A stretch of DNA of 64,000 nt from Tetrastigma voinierianum. Lineage: Eukaryota; Streptophyta; Magnoliopsida; Vitales; Vitaceae. The stretch spans positions 682,001 to 746,000 of the forward strand of contig JAEQBH010000294.1 of NCBI GenBank assembly GCA_016808115.1. Direction: 5' to 3'. The position numbers and the translations under genes are program-made. Positions 22,740-35,810 of this stretch are shown one piece after another (the first letter of the stretch is position 1; the number at the start of each line of letters is the position of its first letter). The notes beneath the pieces are model-generated. The model was not told the DNA's origin, ran no database searches, and saw only the letters and a list, made by a program, of their open reading frames with translations.

Positions 22740-23123
22740 GAAGTGCAGACAGTGTCCTCGATGTCAATGAAAGAACAAGAGAGGGTGTAGGGAACTACAG
22801 TGATCGCCGAATCCACTACGGTGGCCAGTGGAAGTGGCAGTGTGAAAGGCGAGGCGTACCCGGTGATCTTGGAGGATTTGCTAATTCAGGAGGATAGTCG
22901 TAGTTATGTGCAAAGCGATCTTTATGTCGGCGCGGAGAAGGCCTCCTGCTCCTAGGTGATGAGGACCGGTGCTCTTGGAGTCTCATCCCGATATAAATCG
23001 AGGCTGCAGTGAGTCCACACAGTCCTCTAAGGTGGTGGAAGGACTGACCGGGTCCTCCTCCGGAGATGGCTGTGGTGGTGGGGGTTGGGTGGAGGTCTGC
23101 CCGACCTCTCCCGGGGTGCCTAA
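22740..23123 (-). pseudogene. G1 envelope-position ORF, C-terminal part
   Basis: Separated from its N-terminal part (37203-38192) by the G2 insertion. On the - strand it reads a proline- and acidic-rich tail (TSTQPPPPQPSPEEDPVSP), comparable with the acidic, proline-containing region that follows the conserved domain in G3's equivalent ORF. Stops are present. Without the insertion the two parts would be contiguous. Confidence 0.5.
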
Positions 23124-26100
23124 TGAGTAAAAAAACTCATTAGATTTTTAATCCATTTTTCTGAGTTTAATATGAAAATAATGTTGAATTGTTATGAAAG
23201 GCGATAGTGAGCTCAAATTCAATTTGCGAAAATCGGTAAGCTTCAATTTTAGCAAAAATAAAAGAAATCAGCTTGCGTGAATTGAGGTCACAAATTTGCG
23301 GAAAGTTAGGTCAGCGACAGCTCGATTTATGACCATGAGGTCGCGACATCAACAAATTGACTTTGAAGAAGAAATGTAAAAACTTGAACAAATGAGATTC
23401 GCGACTTGAAAGAAGAGGTTACGACAAAGAAAGGCGTGGTCGAGGCCCAAAGGAAACAGTGAATAAGAAGAAATTCATGTCGTGACATCATTTTAAATCC
23501 ATAGCGCGAGAGATAAATGATGTCACGACACTTAACTGCGGAAGTCGCGACAAGGATGCAATGCATGAAGCCCTGAGGGTCTCGCAAGTAAAAGAAGTCG
23601 CAACTTGTTTTTTAATTAAAGAGGTCAAATTGGAAGTCGAGTATCTTTATATTAATTAAGCGACATGAAAACTGAAGGCTGAAGTCTTGACAAGAAAAGT
23701 AGGAGTCCACGGCCAGGATTAGCCTATGAAGCCACAAAGGAAGTACGTGCGAAAGAGAGGTTGCGGTAGTTTTTAATACTAGGTTCCATTTCATGTCGCG
23801 ACATCACTTTGATGCCGCGACTTGGAAAATGGTTGGGAAGAAGAAATCGATCTGACCTAAAGGCGTGTCGCGACCTGGTATTTGGAAGAATAGGAAGACA
23901 ATGATGTCGCGACATCGGCGAATCGCGACATAAATGCGTAGGAACTTGAGCAAAAGAGGTTACTTGATCATGAGCAATCAAAACAAGTTTTATGTCGTGA
24001 CATCAGCTTGAGGTGTGACATTAGGATTGATGGTGGGCTTTTTCTTTGGATTTCCTCCTGGAGCATTTTGGGGATTATTTGATTCTTTTTACGATGTAAA
24101 TAGAGCTTTTCGAGATAGTAAAGTGGTTTCTCATCTTACTCTGCGTGAAAGGGAAGAGGAACTCGATGTATATTTTAGAGTAGATTTTATTTTTGGAGTT
24201 TTCAATTCACGGTTTTGAATCTGCAGGCTGTGCGCGAGAGACAAATAGAAACTGGATTATTGGATTACATTATTTTTCTTGATTATTATTTTGCACGAAA
24301 TTTATGAAATTTAGACAAATTTTGGAATTCATTTCTTTTGATTATTCTGATTTTAATTGGTGTCAAGATCGGCCTCCATTTCTTAATTCCTGATGTAGTA
24401 ATCGGAGCGCGGCTATTGGATTAGTTTACATTTGATTCTGATCTTTCTGCATAATTCGGAGAATTAATTTGAGTTTAGTTTTTACTTAATCGGTGTGGTT
24501 TTTAATGGATAAGTTCCCGATAGTAATTACTGGTACCGAGTTGAGGAGATATATCTTGTGATAAAATGTCAGGATGCCCTGCAAACGACACGTGACGGAT
24601 TCACGAGGATTGAAAGCATTCTTTTAAGGTATGTTCGGCTACCATTGAAGCTGGCGAGCTGCGAGTTCATTTTGATAAATCCCCCATTCGCTCGTAATTG
24701 AAGTTGGAGGGGTGTATTTAAATATCAATAATCGAAGCTCACCTTAATCTGGTATGTTAGATCCGTGTTAGCTTAGATCACAATCAAGGGGAAAGGATAA
24801 ACCCATAGATCTGGAGGTTGAGCCACCACGTTAAAGTAGTAGAAACTTAGCTAAAATCCTTAGGAGAGTGAAGCAAAGTTACTAGCATCCTTGAGGAAAT
24901 GGAGTATGAAGTATTGAAGAAAAATACCCCGGATCTTGCGAAAATGTGGAATCACGGGTAGCTAGATTTCGCCAAGTAGATTTTTATTTTTAGTTTTATA
25001 TTAAGTTTTGAATCTATGACTGTGTAGAGGCAAGTAAATTTGGATTATTGGATTCTGTTATTTTTCTTTGATATCTTGCCTCGAAATTTATAAATCTAAG
25101 ACAAATTTCACGGAATTCATTTCTTTTGATTATTGCAATTACGGTGGTCGTGCGAGATCGGCACTCCATTTCTTGATTCGCGTGCACGATGTCAGGCGCT
25201 ATTTCAATTTGGATTTGATTTACATTTAGTTCACAGTCTTTCCTGCTGAATTTCTGGAGAATTAATTTAGGTTTTAGTTTTTACTTAATCGGTGTCGTTT
25301 TTAATGGATAAGTTTGATAGTACTGTAGTACCAGTTGAGGGAATGTATCTTACTGCGATATCAAGGGATGCCTCGTGACGAGAGGCGGAGATTCTGAGAG
25401 TTGAGAGAATTCTTTTAAGATGTTCGGCTACCATTGGCAAGGCTGCGAGCTCTAAAGTTTCATTTTGATGTTGCATTCGCTCATAATTGAAGTTTGGAGG
25501 GAGTGTATTTAACGATATCAATAATCGGAAAGTTCACCAGCAATCTCTGGTCGTTCAATCCAGAGTGTTAGCTTAGATCTAATCAAGGAAAGGGATAAAC
25601 CCATAGATGGAGGTTGAGCCACCCATTAAGTAGTAGAAACTTAGCTAAAATCACGAGGAATTGAAGAAAAAGTTACGTTGTCGGCGAAGCGGGTGTGAAG
25701 TATTGAGAAGAAAATACCCGGATCTTGCGAGAAAATGTGGAATCTTTTGGTAGGCACGGTTTGATGTTGTCTTCGAGGGAGAAGCAAGGATATTCATCGG
25801 TGAAAAGCGGAAGATCGATTCGATAATTAAGAAATCTTGGACAAATCGGATCCATCATGACAATGCGGATATAGTCTTTGGAATTGGTATTCCATTGTAT
25901 CTGGGTGATAGTTTCCGTTTCTCCACGGTAGTGATTGATCCATTCTTTTATATACAATTTATTTTTAGTCATTAACTTTTGTTTCTCGTTTAATTAGAAC
26001 ATATCAATAGTAGGATTTTTAATTTTGCCGTTTTGATAAAACATTCACTATGATTTTGAGTCAAAATAGTATGAAATTCTAGTAGTTAGAGTAGTTGAGC

Positions 26101-26332
26101 GATGATCGCTATCAATCTACGTAGGAATGATACGGACTTACATTGATTACTACTTGTATGACCTGTATTTTTCTGATGTCATATTGAACCCTTATTTTTA
26201 ATCACGAACATTAGAGAAAATTATTTTAAGACGAATTATCGAAGTGACATGGGTATAAGAGAATTGTAAAATGCTTATAGGTACAAAGCATGTATTAGAC
26301 TGAGGATTTTAGTCTATATAGAAAAAGGAGAA
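23124..26332 (+). mobile_element. G2 5' LTR with internal tandem duplication
   Basis: Starts TGAGTAAAAAAACTCATTAG, ends GAGAACA before the PBS. It is about 840 bp longer than the 3' LTR, because of a roughly 796-bp head-to-tail duplication. Its first kilobase contains scattered TGTCGCGACA palindromes (for example near 23797 and 23903). Confidence 0.85.
24181..25765 (+). repeat. 796-bp tandem duplication inside the G2 5' LTR
   Basis: Copy 1 starts TAGATTTTATTTTTGGAG (24181) and copy 2 TAGATTTTTATTTTTAG (24977). Each runs through GATCGGC.CTCCATTTCTT, ACTTAATCGGTGT, GGAGGTTGAGCCACC and ends near the GATCTTGCGA..AAATGTGG block. The 3' LTR has this segment once. Confidence 0.9.
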
Positions 26333-26342
26333 CAAGTTTTTA

Positions 26343-26362
26343 TGGCGCCATTGCCCGGGATT
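26343..26362 (+). other. G2 primer-binding site (Athila type)
   Basis: TGGCGCCATTGCCCGGG, ten bases after the LTR end; close to the TGGCGCCGTTGCCGGGG found next to LTRs of plant Athila/Tat elements. Confidence 0.85.
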
Positions 26363-26639
26363 GAAAGAATTAATTAGATCAATATCCTGACAAAAGAAGG
26401 AAATACTAATTTGGACATTTTTAAGAAAAGAACAAAAATAGCTTTTCAAGCAGTGGCTACATCGGCCACTAATTTTTAACAAATGTTGGACATAATTGTT
26501 TAAGTTTGACTAATCCTATTAATCTGAGTGTGTTTTGATTACAGGAAAACCTTTAATGCATAGGAAACAGGATTGACTGATTCCGGTGACAACGAATTAG
26601 AGAGAACACTCGGGAGCTTAAGAAAAACAAAGAAGCGGA

Positions 26640-27560
26640 GAGAGCATGGCTATAGCGGATGAGGAGACATGACCAAACAGAGGAGCAGAGGACGGCGAAG
26701 GCCCCCTGCCGGCAATGGAGGATTTAGAGCTGTGTCGGGAAGAATGATACGCAGTGGAAATGAGCCTTTCACTGTGGATGCAAGTAATTTTGAACTAAAG
26801 CCGACCTTAATTACAATGGTTCAGCAACATTAGTTTACTGGTCATCCCACCGAAGACCCAAGCAGGCACAGGAAGATTTCTCGGAATGGCGATCTGATGT
26901 GGCCGAATGGTGTGAGACCAGAAGTGATGAGTTGCATCTTCCCATTTCTTTGAGAGACATAGCAGCCACATGGTATGAATCATTTACCTTATGGTTCTAT
27001 TGATGCTAGGAGGAGTTGGTAGAAGCCTACTTGGGCAGATTCTCCCAGTCTCTCCTTGAGAGACGAAGAGAGATCTAATAGTATTTCAACAAGGGAAGAT
27101 GAGAGCTATATGTAGCTTGGAAAGATTCGAGAGGTTCTTTGAAGAGGTGCCGATGCATGGAATAGATTTGAAGACCCGGATGGACATACTGTATCATACT
27201 TTAAATGATACATCCAAGGGCATTATCGATGCTTCATCTTTATGGAGCATTGAGCTGAAAAAGTCTTTGAAAATGGAGAGATTTGATAGAAGATTTAGCA
27301 AAAAGCAATTTGAAAGCTCCATCTGAGTTTTCAAGAGGAAGCAGCAAAGGAAAAGGGGTCATGGAGCTGAGCAAGATGACAGCCATGGAAGCAAAGTTAG
27401 ATGCCATAATGCATAGGATGGATGACCAAGAAAGATGCACCTTTGCTCGTGGAGAAATAGGAGTAGTGGAAGAGAACTTATGAGAAGAGTGATGATGTTC
27501 CAACGAAGAAGGTCTTGGTCTTGAGGAGGTTAAGTGCGTGGTGAAAGAGTTATCATTTCA
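26640..27560 (+). pseudogene. gag: G2 gag
   Basis: Segments in different frames: the capsid start before 27000 (PISLRDIAATWYESF-like), then RFERFFEEVPMHGIDLKTRM and DTSKGIIDASSLWS (27099-27260), then AMEAKLDAIMHRMDDQE (about 27385). This matches the Athila Gag layout. No zinc knuckle seen, as usual for the lineage. Confidence 0.75.
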
Positions 27561-28760
27561 AGCCGTCTAACCTGCCCACACCTTTCTGATCCGGCAGGAA
27601 CCATGAGAATTTCTCATGGTGGGAGGGTACTGTTGAGCGGGGGCTTAAACATCCTCGACAAGGTCATGACCACGAGGTTCCGGCAAATGACGTAAGGAGG
27701 TGAAGGCGGAGGCGAATATCGGGGTCGGAGGAGAACCAAACCATTTGAAGAACAAATCTTTGGAGTTCATGGGGGGGATATGGCCCAATACAATTCCCTT
27801 ATTGAAACTATAAGCTTGGGAAAGCTTTCAAGTCTGATACTCACATGTTTCAGAAAATACTAGTGCCTCACTGAAAAATTTAGAGACACAAGTAGAATGA
27901 CTAATACAGATATGTCAATCGGAGACGAGGGTACATTCATGGTGACCACGAAGAACCCCAGTTGCATAGCAGTTCATTTAAGAAATTAGGAAGATTGAGG
28001 CGACAACAAAATGAGAGAAAGGAAGAAAGTGAGCGAGGAGAAAGAAGAGGCGAAAGAAAGAAGAGAAGAATAGCGGATTGGGCAATTTGAAAGGAAGTAA
28101 TGGCCAGGAAAAAGAAGGAAGTACCAGTATACACTGCGGTGCCATTCCAGGAGGCAGAGGTCGAAAGAGGGTTTTCTAAATTCTTGGATATTTTCAAGAA
28201 AATGAAATAAATATCCATTCACGGTGATCAATCGATACGCTCTTTATGCAAAATTTACAGCGAAGGAGATACTAGCGAAAGAAAGATATTTAGGAGGGTA
28301 TAGTTAACATTTCAGCCTTGCGATTGCTATTATCGAGCTCCCGGCAAGATGAAAGACCTGGCAATTTTCACCATTCCTGCTCCATGGAAATATGATTCAA
28401 GAAAGCTTTATGTGATTAAGCGGGTATAAATTTGATGCCTCGTCGGTAGTCTGAGACTAAGTTTGGGGGAACTTACTGACAGCAATTACGTTGCGGATGG
28501 TGATCATCAGTAGCGCAGCCGGAGGGCGTGCGGAAGATGTACTTGTCAAGGTTGAAATTCATTTTCCAGTGGATTTATCATCTGAGTGGAAGAAGACCAC
28601 CGTATTTCGCTTTGTTCTTTGGGGCTTGCTCTTAGCAGCGAGGCTGTATGATTGACGTCTGAGAAAGGTGGCCCGACACTTGAGTTGGGGATGAAGCGGT
28701 GCATTTTAATATTAATAAGTCTGGAACATCCTAATATGATGGGCAGTGAGTATAGGTACA
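27560..28760 (+). pseudogene. pol (PR): G2 gag-protease linker and protease
   Basis: Begins with the 'NHENFSYGGR'-like Gag tail (about 27600), a charged coiled stretch (27990-28110), and the protease near 28330-28600, where a 'DVLVKV...FPVDFI' motif is readable across frames. The active-site triad could not be read. Frequent small indels. Confidence 0.55.
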
Positions 28761-29129
28761 TGAAACAATAGCCTTCTCAAAGATGAATTGAATTATGATT
28801 ATATCATTCGAAACACCTCTAAGTAAGTGAGATGAATTTTGTTACCTTGAGAGCTTTGATTGTAAATCGCCTTGAAATGTGATGCCCAATAAGGAAATAG
28901 TCTCGATTATAAATGAAAACAGTCAAAATGAAGTAAGTAGCGAAGCTTGACAAATTCATGAAGCGAGGAAACTAGTGCGGAAGGGCTAACATTGAAAATT
29001 GCCAGATATTTAAAATATGAGTTTTAGAACCGGAAAATAGAAAACCGAGTTATCATATCAATTTGCATTGTGAATTTGAAGAGCAGTTATCTTTAGTGAT
29101 TACGAGAAAAATACAGGAGCAATTGCTTG

Positions 29130-29951
29130 GTCGATTGAAGATCCCGAAGAATTATCGACCCTCCGTTTATCTGAAATATTCTTTGGAAGATAATCCCGAA
29201 AACTTCTATTGAACATCAAAGGAGGCTAAACCGGTGATGAAAGTTGTTAGAAAGAAGTGCAGAAATGGTTAAATCACGAGGTTTATATATGCTATATCGA
29301 ATGATTATTTGATAAGCCAGTGCATGGTTCCCAAGGGTGGATTCTTTATGTCGAAATGAAAGAATAGGCGATTCTGAAGCGCTGATAGGATGAAGGGTGT
29401 GTGACTACAGTGAATCGCAGCGAAAGGATCATTTTCCCGCCTTTCATTGATCGGATCTTTGGATAGGTTGGTAGGACACCTCATTTTTTGTTTTTTCTTC
29501 GATGGATACTCTAGATATAACCAAATTGCTATTGCACTGAAGATTAGGAAAACCACTTTTACATACCCATTTGGTACTTTTGCTTTTAGAAAGAATGCCA
29601 TTTTGGTTTGTGTAATGTAGTACCTTCAAAGATGCATGATGTCTATATTTACCACGATCTAAGCGAAGAAGTTATGGAGATATTCATGGATGATTTCTGA
29701 TGTATGGATCAGGTTTGAACAATGCACATAACTTTGGGGACAATTACTTCAAAGTCACAAAGACAAAGAATCTAGCTCGAATTGGGAGAAATGCCATTTA
29801 TGATTCTGAAGGAAGAATTGTCTTGGGGCACATGATTTCTGCAGTAGGGCTTGAGGTAGACCAGGCAAAAGTTTCAATTATAAGAAATCTAATGCCACCC
29901 ACTACGATCAAAGGGATTAGAAGTTTCTTAGGGCATCTTTGGATTTTCTGA
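29130..29951 (+). pseudogene. pol (RT): G2 reverse transcriptase
   Basis: Contains the VPKGG entry block (about 29325), then 'FIDxxxxxxVGxTPHF' and the YSGYNQIAIA block (about 29505-29545) and 'FTYPFGTFAF' (about 29560-29590), the start of the F.DDF box near 29680-29700 (FMDDF), and the thumb/connection text GLEVDQAKV and TTIKGIRSFLGH (29850-29935). The DD pair is still readable, but at least four frame changes separate the blocks. Confidence 0.75.
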
Positions 29952-30049
29952 GAAGATTTATGGAGACTTCTCAAAGTGCTAGACACTATGTAGATTCTTT
30001 GGGAAAAAATATTAAGTTTTATTTTGATAGAATCTGCCATAATGCATTC

Positions 30050-30540
30050 GAAAGAAATCAAATCGAACTAGTTGAAGCTCCGTCATGGCAAGCAGTTGGA
30101 GCAGAGAATTTGAAATCATGTGTGATGCAGTGATTTTGCAATGGGAGGCGTAGTAGGATAGAAAGATGAAAAGAAAAGTGTTCAAGGCCATCACCATGCA
30201 CTAGCAAAACCTTTAATGAAGCCTGAGAAAATTACTCTACTGCAGAGAAAGGAGATCTTGCATGTGTTGCATGTGAAAAGTTGAGCCATACATTTTGGGT
30301 CCCATGTTGTTATACACACTAATCATGCTAATAAATTCAAATATCTAATGGCAAAGAAAAACCAGCAAGATTGATCAGTGGGTATTTATTATGGTAGATT
30401 GGTTGAAATAAAATAGAAGAGGTATTGTAATGTGATAGGCGATCCTTGTCGAGAGTAGAAAAACCAACATGCAAAGAAGAAGGAAGAGAAATAGCGAAAA
30501 TTTTCCGGATGAAGCGATTATTTAATTTATCCTCCAATCC
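30050..30540 (+). pseudogene. pol (RH): G2 RNase H
   Basis: HTNHANKFKYLMAKKN (about 30315-30360) is the conserved 'HTDHxAxKYLMxKK' motif with Asp changed to Asn. The remainder is out of frame. Confidence 0.65.
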
Positions 30541-31760
30541 TGCAGTATCTTGATATTGTGAACTTCTTAGCTTGTGGAATTATGCCACGGAATTCAGCTA
30601 CCAGCCAGAGAAAAGATTAAGGGTGGCGTGATGCTACATGCCAGGATGACCCATTATTGTTTAAGAGTGTCGATTATGGAGATGTGTACGGAAGGGAACA
30701 AAGCAAGATTTCTGAGAGTCATATACCTGGAGGACACTTTGCGGGGAGAGATAAAACAGCCCATAAAATTCTCCGGTCGAGTTCTCTTGGCTACGATTTT
30801 TAGGATTGTTTTTGAATAGAGTAGGATGTGTGATCAATGCCAAAGAATGGGAAATATCGACACAAGGCATGAGATGCCCTTGCATGGTATCCTGGTGGTG
30901 CAGTTATTTGATGTATGGGGAATGGATTTTATGGGGCCTTTTCGGTTCATTAGAAATATATCACATACTCTAAATGTAGTTATGTATCAAAATGGGTAAG
31001 CGTGACATGTCAAGGAATGATGCCAATAGTTGTGGGGTTTTTACAAAGAAATATTCTCGTGATTTGGTTTGAGCTATAATTAGTAGTGGAGAGCCATTTT
31101 ACCAAATGGAGTGTTTGACAAACTCATGAGCGAGATATGGTATCGAACACATTATGAGCTTGGCTTATCACCTCAACAAATGAAGCGGCTGTTTCAACTG
31201 AGGGGAAATAAAGAAAATTACAGAAAAGAGCTTGTAAGTTCTAAGCAGGAGAGATTAGTCTTTGAAGCAGTACAGTGATGCCTTATGGGCATACAGGACT
31301 TCTTTAAACTCCCGTGGAATGTCCATGAGACTGTGCTTTGAAAGCACTGTCACCTACCTCTTGAGGTACAGAAGATATATAAGGCTATAGGCTATCAAAG
31401 CTTAATTTTGATTTCAAAATTTGCTAAAGAGATGATTACTCTAGTCAAATGAATTGGAAGAGTTGAGAAATGAAGCCTATATTAGTGCTAAAGTCTCTGA
31501 GGACAAAACAAAAAAAATGGCATGATCAGCAATTTTGAGGAGAATTCAAAGGCGAGGAGATCGAGATGTATTTATTCAACTCCAGATTAAGACTCTTTCC
31601 AGGAAAGCTGAAGTCTAAATGGAGTGGACCATTTACAGTGGTATCAAGCACTAATTTGGGAAGGTGACACTTAGAACCAGCAATCATGAGGAGTTCAAAG
31701 TTAATGGTCAGAGATTAAAGCATTATCTTGGGAAAAGCAATTGGAAGATAAACCCTTAGT
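30541..31760 (+). pseudogene. pol (IN): G2 integrase
   Basis: Zinc-finger end CDQCQRMGN (about 30835), core LFDVWGMDFMGPF with the first catalytic Asp (about 30905-30942), second catalytic Asp lost in an SSGEPF context (about 31085), 'LAYH(L)PQQ' near 31165, and the C-terminal LKSKWSGPFTVV (31608-31640). Broken by frameshifts. Confidence 0.75.
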
Positions 31761-34700
31761 TCTGAATGAAGAAAATTGAAGAAACAGAACAATGGCAGCA
31801 GAAAGTCCAGCTAAAGGCTTCATCGACGGCTATGGAAGGCAATCCACATCAGTTTGTTTTAAATTTTTCTTGTTTCATTTTACAGTTTCAATGTTTAAAA
31901 TTTTTAATAGATTCTTGTAATTGTATTCATTAGTGATTGAATAATAGTTAAATAATTTCTAGTTTTACAGGACAATGAAGATTGTGCAAAAAAAAAAAAA
32001 AAAAAGGAGAGCATCTGCAATCAAACTTCAATCGAGAGATTCAAGGGGCAGTTTTCTTCTTCTTTCTTGATTTGAATTTTAAATTTGTCTTTGATAGCAT
32101 GATTAGCAGTTTGGGGAATTTTATCTTGTTTGATGTGATGTTGAATGTGATGCATAATGGAAGTTGCTGAATTTTTTAATGAATGAGTTGAGTTGTAGTT
32201 GTTTTGAATGGAAGTAAATAAATTGAAATTGCTGTAAAATTGAGTGTTTATGTTTTGGGTCGCAACATTAATTCAAAAGTGGAAAAGAAAGTCAAAATAA
32301 TGAAATTAAGGTCACAACTGAAATAAAGGAGGGAAAGAACATTTTTATCATTTGACCACAATTTACCTATTAGCCTAAAGTGCTAGATCCACGACATGAA
32401 GTTTTGAGGTTGTGACTGAGGAAAAGCCTAAGAAGAGTAAAACCTCTAATTTGGGGCGTCCAGCAGTTAAAAAAAATAAAAGTCATTGACAATCATTAAT
32501 TTAGTGGCCCAATAGTTAATGTCTTGACTCTCAAGGCACTGTCATGACATTAAACCAGTACTTATTCATTCAAAGTCCACTAAACTACAATTCACCCAAA
32601 CCTTTCAGTTTTGCAACATTCATTTAGAATTTTGTTGAAATAAATGGTTATTAATGCAGAAACAGAAATTCATTTCTTGATTGAACCAATTTGTTTAGTA
32701 TGCTCAATTTCGAGGAAAATAATCAGAGGGAAGTTAATAGAGATTGAGAAAACGATCAAAATTCTCCATCGAGCCAAATCTCGTGGAAATATTAGAAGAG
32801 CAAAAATTTGAGGAACCTCATTTAATCCACTCATTGTAAATTTAAAGAAAGAATAAATGGCCTTGTAAGTTCCCAAGAGACGCAATTCACTATAAAAGGA
32901 TGAGAGAACAAAGGAAAAATAAGAGAAAAGAAGAGCTCCAAGGTTGCGAACACAGAGTTTATGGAATGACTGGAGTCGGAAAACAAACCAATTCCATTCT
33001 TTATTCCATAAAACTTGGTGTAATCAAGAGAGTGGTTGATAGGAAGGGAATAGGAAGAAGGGTTAATTAGAACCCATCAACCAGGGAAGCTCCAATTTGT
33101 TGAACGACCCTTGTTAACTGCCGAATCACTCTTGGAGGAGCTCAAGGTCACAGTGAACCAAATTTTGGGCGGTACACCCAACCTTGAGGAAGATATATGA
33201 TTTTAGATCAAGAAATAGAAGTTTTTCTTGAATTTAGTTCTGATTTTATTTGTAAAGAAAGCGATTATGCAATGTGAAATACTTTGATATTTGAATAAAA
33301 TTTCTGTTGACTTACAAATTGATTGTTAATGATCTCTGAATTGTGTTTCTGTGTCATTTTATTTTTTGTTTAGGAATCAATAAATAATTCTGTTCTTTAT
33401 CAAACATATTGGAAGAATGGAGGCGTGGTTAATTAGCTGGAAATTAGGAGTATTCTTTGTTTGTTTTAAGTCAATTTAAGTTTTCAAAGTGGAAAATTGT
33501 AGTTATTCTTGATGAACAAAATGCTTGGTTAAAATAATGTAAATAACGATAAATAAATACAAGTCTTGAAGAAATAATACATGGTCAAACAAAACTTGTA
33601 AAAACCAGCGAGATTAGAATCTTCTGGGAGATTCGAGATTTAGGTCCATAGTCTAGAGACTTGTTTTGATTATTGATTGAGCGAAATCCTGAGTGAAGAG
33701 CAGCCAACAAAATGATAGAGGCCATCCTTTAATGGCGATCCCACCCACATTACACCAGACTTTAGCCTACCTCCTTAGTATATGCTTAAGCATATTCTCT
33801 AGTTCATTGATTTGAGCCAAAATAAGCCTTATTTATTGAATAAACAACAATTGAAAACCGAAATTCCCTTCCTTGCAATAAATCTACAGCAAAGAGCCCA
33901 AATTATCCAGTTTCTAGTTCAGAAAAGTTTAGTATAAAGGAAGAAACAACTTTGGGGGAACAATATTTCCAAATTTGGACAATGAAGGAGTTAAAGAAGA
34001 AAAGAAGACAAAGCTAGTGAAATAAGGAATAAGTTTTGTCTTGTGGCCTATTTTCCTTGAACAATTAAGCTGTGAAGTTGTTTAACCTTTACCTATTTCC
34101 TTCGACATGGAGTTACACAGCCCAAAGTTCTCTAAGAGTAATAGAAAGCCTAAGAAGACAAAACATTGCTGTTGAATCTTAGAAAAATAAAAGCAAAAGG
34201 ATTCGAGAACAGAGTCTGCACAGATCAAAGTACCATATAAATTGAAATTCATGAAAAAAATTGAGAAAAGATAGATGGAGCTAAGATTGGGGAGAATCCA
34301 GCAAGAACCAAAGAAGAAAAAGGGTGAGAGTTGGAAACTAACAAGTGGAGAAAAGATGGAGGCCCCGGGTAATTTACAACAAATTCTCCATTATCTACAA
34401 TTACCTAAGCCCAACATTACAAGCTGAAAGACCTCATTGGTTTTGAAGGTTGAATTTACCACATTAGTAGGTCAATATGAAAACAGCTATATAGGACTTT
34501 GGCAAACAGTCTAAAACTTCAGAAATTAACTAAATTCAACAGAAGATGAAAAGGATTGATGACACTTTACGAGGGGCAAGACTTGAAAAATAAAGCATTT
34601 AAATACATTAGTTATCAAGAATTTTGTGATTGAAGTATACCATGCCTTGTTCTAGCATCAAAACTGAAATTTAAAATAATGTTGGTATCTCTTAATTCTA

Positions 34701-34820
34701 GTTCAAAAAAGTGGAATGAGAAAAGCGTGATGCAAATCAGAAAAAATGTAAATTTTCTAAAGCTTATTTGTTTAGGGGACAAACAGATTCTCTCTTCTTC
34801 TTGAGGACAAGCAAAATTTT
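31761..34820 (+). other. G2 3' non-coding region, possibly with another decayed LTR
   Basis: No FYANL-type ORF was found here, unlike in G1 and G3. A poly-A run lies at 31987-32004. A CTATAAAAGG box at about 32890, preceded by GTCGCAACATT-type half-palindromes (32270) and GTTGTGAC words (32410), looks like a further LTR promoter, but no ends could be fixed. Confidence 0.4.
32889..32900 (+). promoter_or_regulatory. Candidate TATA box in the G2 3' region
   Basis: ACTATAAAAGG followed by a purine-rich leader. Could be the promoter of a decayed LTR or of a lost downstream ORF. Confidence 0.3.
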
Positions 34821-34834
34821 AAATTTGGGGAATT
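34821..34834 (+). other. G2 polypurine tract
   Basis: AAATTTGGGGAATT immediately before TGATGG of the 3' LTR. The same AAGTTTGGGGAGTT form occurs in G3. Confidence 0.8.
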
Positions 34835-34979
34835 TGATGGTCAAAACTCATTAGATTTTAATCCATTTTCTAGTTTAATATGAAAATAATGTTGAATTGT
34901 TTGCGAGAGAAAAGTGATAAGAGTGACTGAATTGAACTGCGGGGAAAATACGCGAAACTCAAATTTTAGCAAAAATAAG

Positions 34980-35730
34980 AAGAAATCAGCCTGCAGCAGA
35001 ATTGAGGTCACAACTAGAAAGTTAGGTCGCGACATAAAGCTCAGTTGCCAGCCATCCTAGGTCACGACATCAACAAATTCGGCTTCGAAGAAGAAATGTA
35101 AAACTTGAACAAATGAAGTCGCGACTTGAAGAAGGAGATTGCGACAAATTAAGAGGCGTGAGTGAGACTAGAAACTGATCAAATGAAGAAATTCATGCTA
35201 TTTTGACATCATTTAGATATCATAGCATAAGGAGATAAATGATGTGACATAACTCACGAAGTCTCTGAGGATACGTACATGAAGCCCTGAGGTCCTTGCA
35301 AGTAAAAGTCACAACTTGTTTTTAATTAAAGGGTCAAATTGAGTCGCGTCAAGCTATCTTTGGTGTGACATGAAAGCGAGGAACTGAAGTCTTGACAAGA
35401 AAAATGAGGGTGGGCCAGGGTTCGCCTATGATACAAGAAGTCTGTACAAAGAAAGAGGTTGCAACTAGTTTTTAATACTAGGTTCCATTTCATGTCGCAA
35501 CATCACTTTGATGTCGCGACTTGGAAAATAGTTGGGAAGAAAGAAATCAATCGCAACCTAAAACTAATGTCGCGACCGCAGACCCATTGGAAATGGAAGA
35601 CAATGATCTATTCGCTGACAACATCAAGCGGAGTCGCGACATAAATCTTTGTAGGAACGAGCAAAAGGTGTGACTAATCGCACTTGGCTTGATCAAGACA
35701 AGTTTATGTCGCGGCATCAACTTCAGAGTC
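34980..35730 (+). repeat. Degenerate TGTCGCGACA array in the G2 3' LTR
   Basis: About a dozen partial copies (GTCGCGACATAAA, GATGTCGCGACTTGG, TAGGTCACGACATCAAC and CpG-decayed forms), ending about 70 bp before the TATA box. Confidence 0.7.
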
Positions 35731-35800
35731 CTTGTTTCTCGGGCCGGTGGTAGGCTTTTCTTTAGTTTCTCTGGTATTTTAGGATTAGGCTGATTCTTTG

Positions 35801-35810
35801 ATTATAAATA
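35801..35810 (+). promoter_or_regulatory. G2 LTR TATA box
   Basis: ATTATAAATAGC, about 970 bp into the LTR and just after the palindrome array; decayed to ATGTAAATAG in the 5' LTR (about 24097). Confidence 0.45.
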
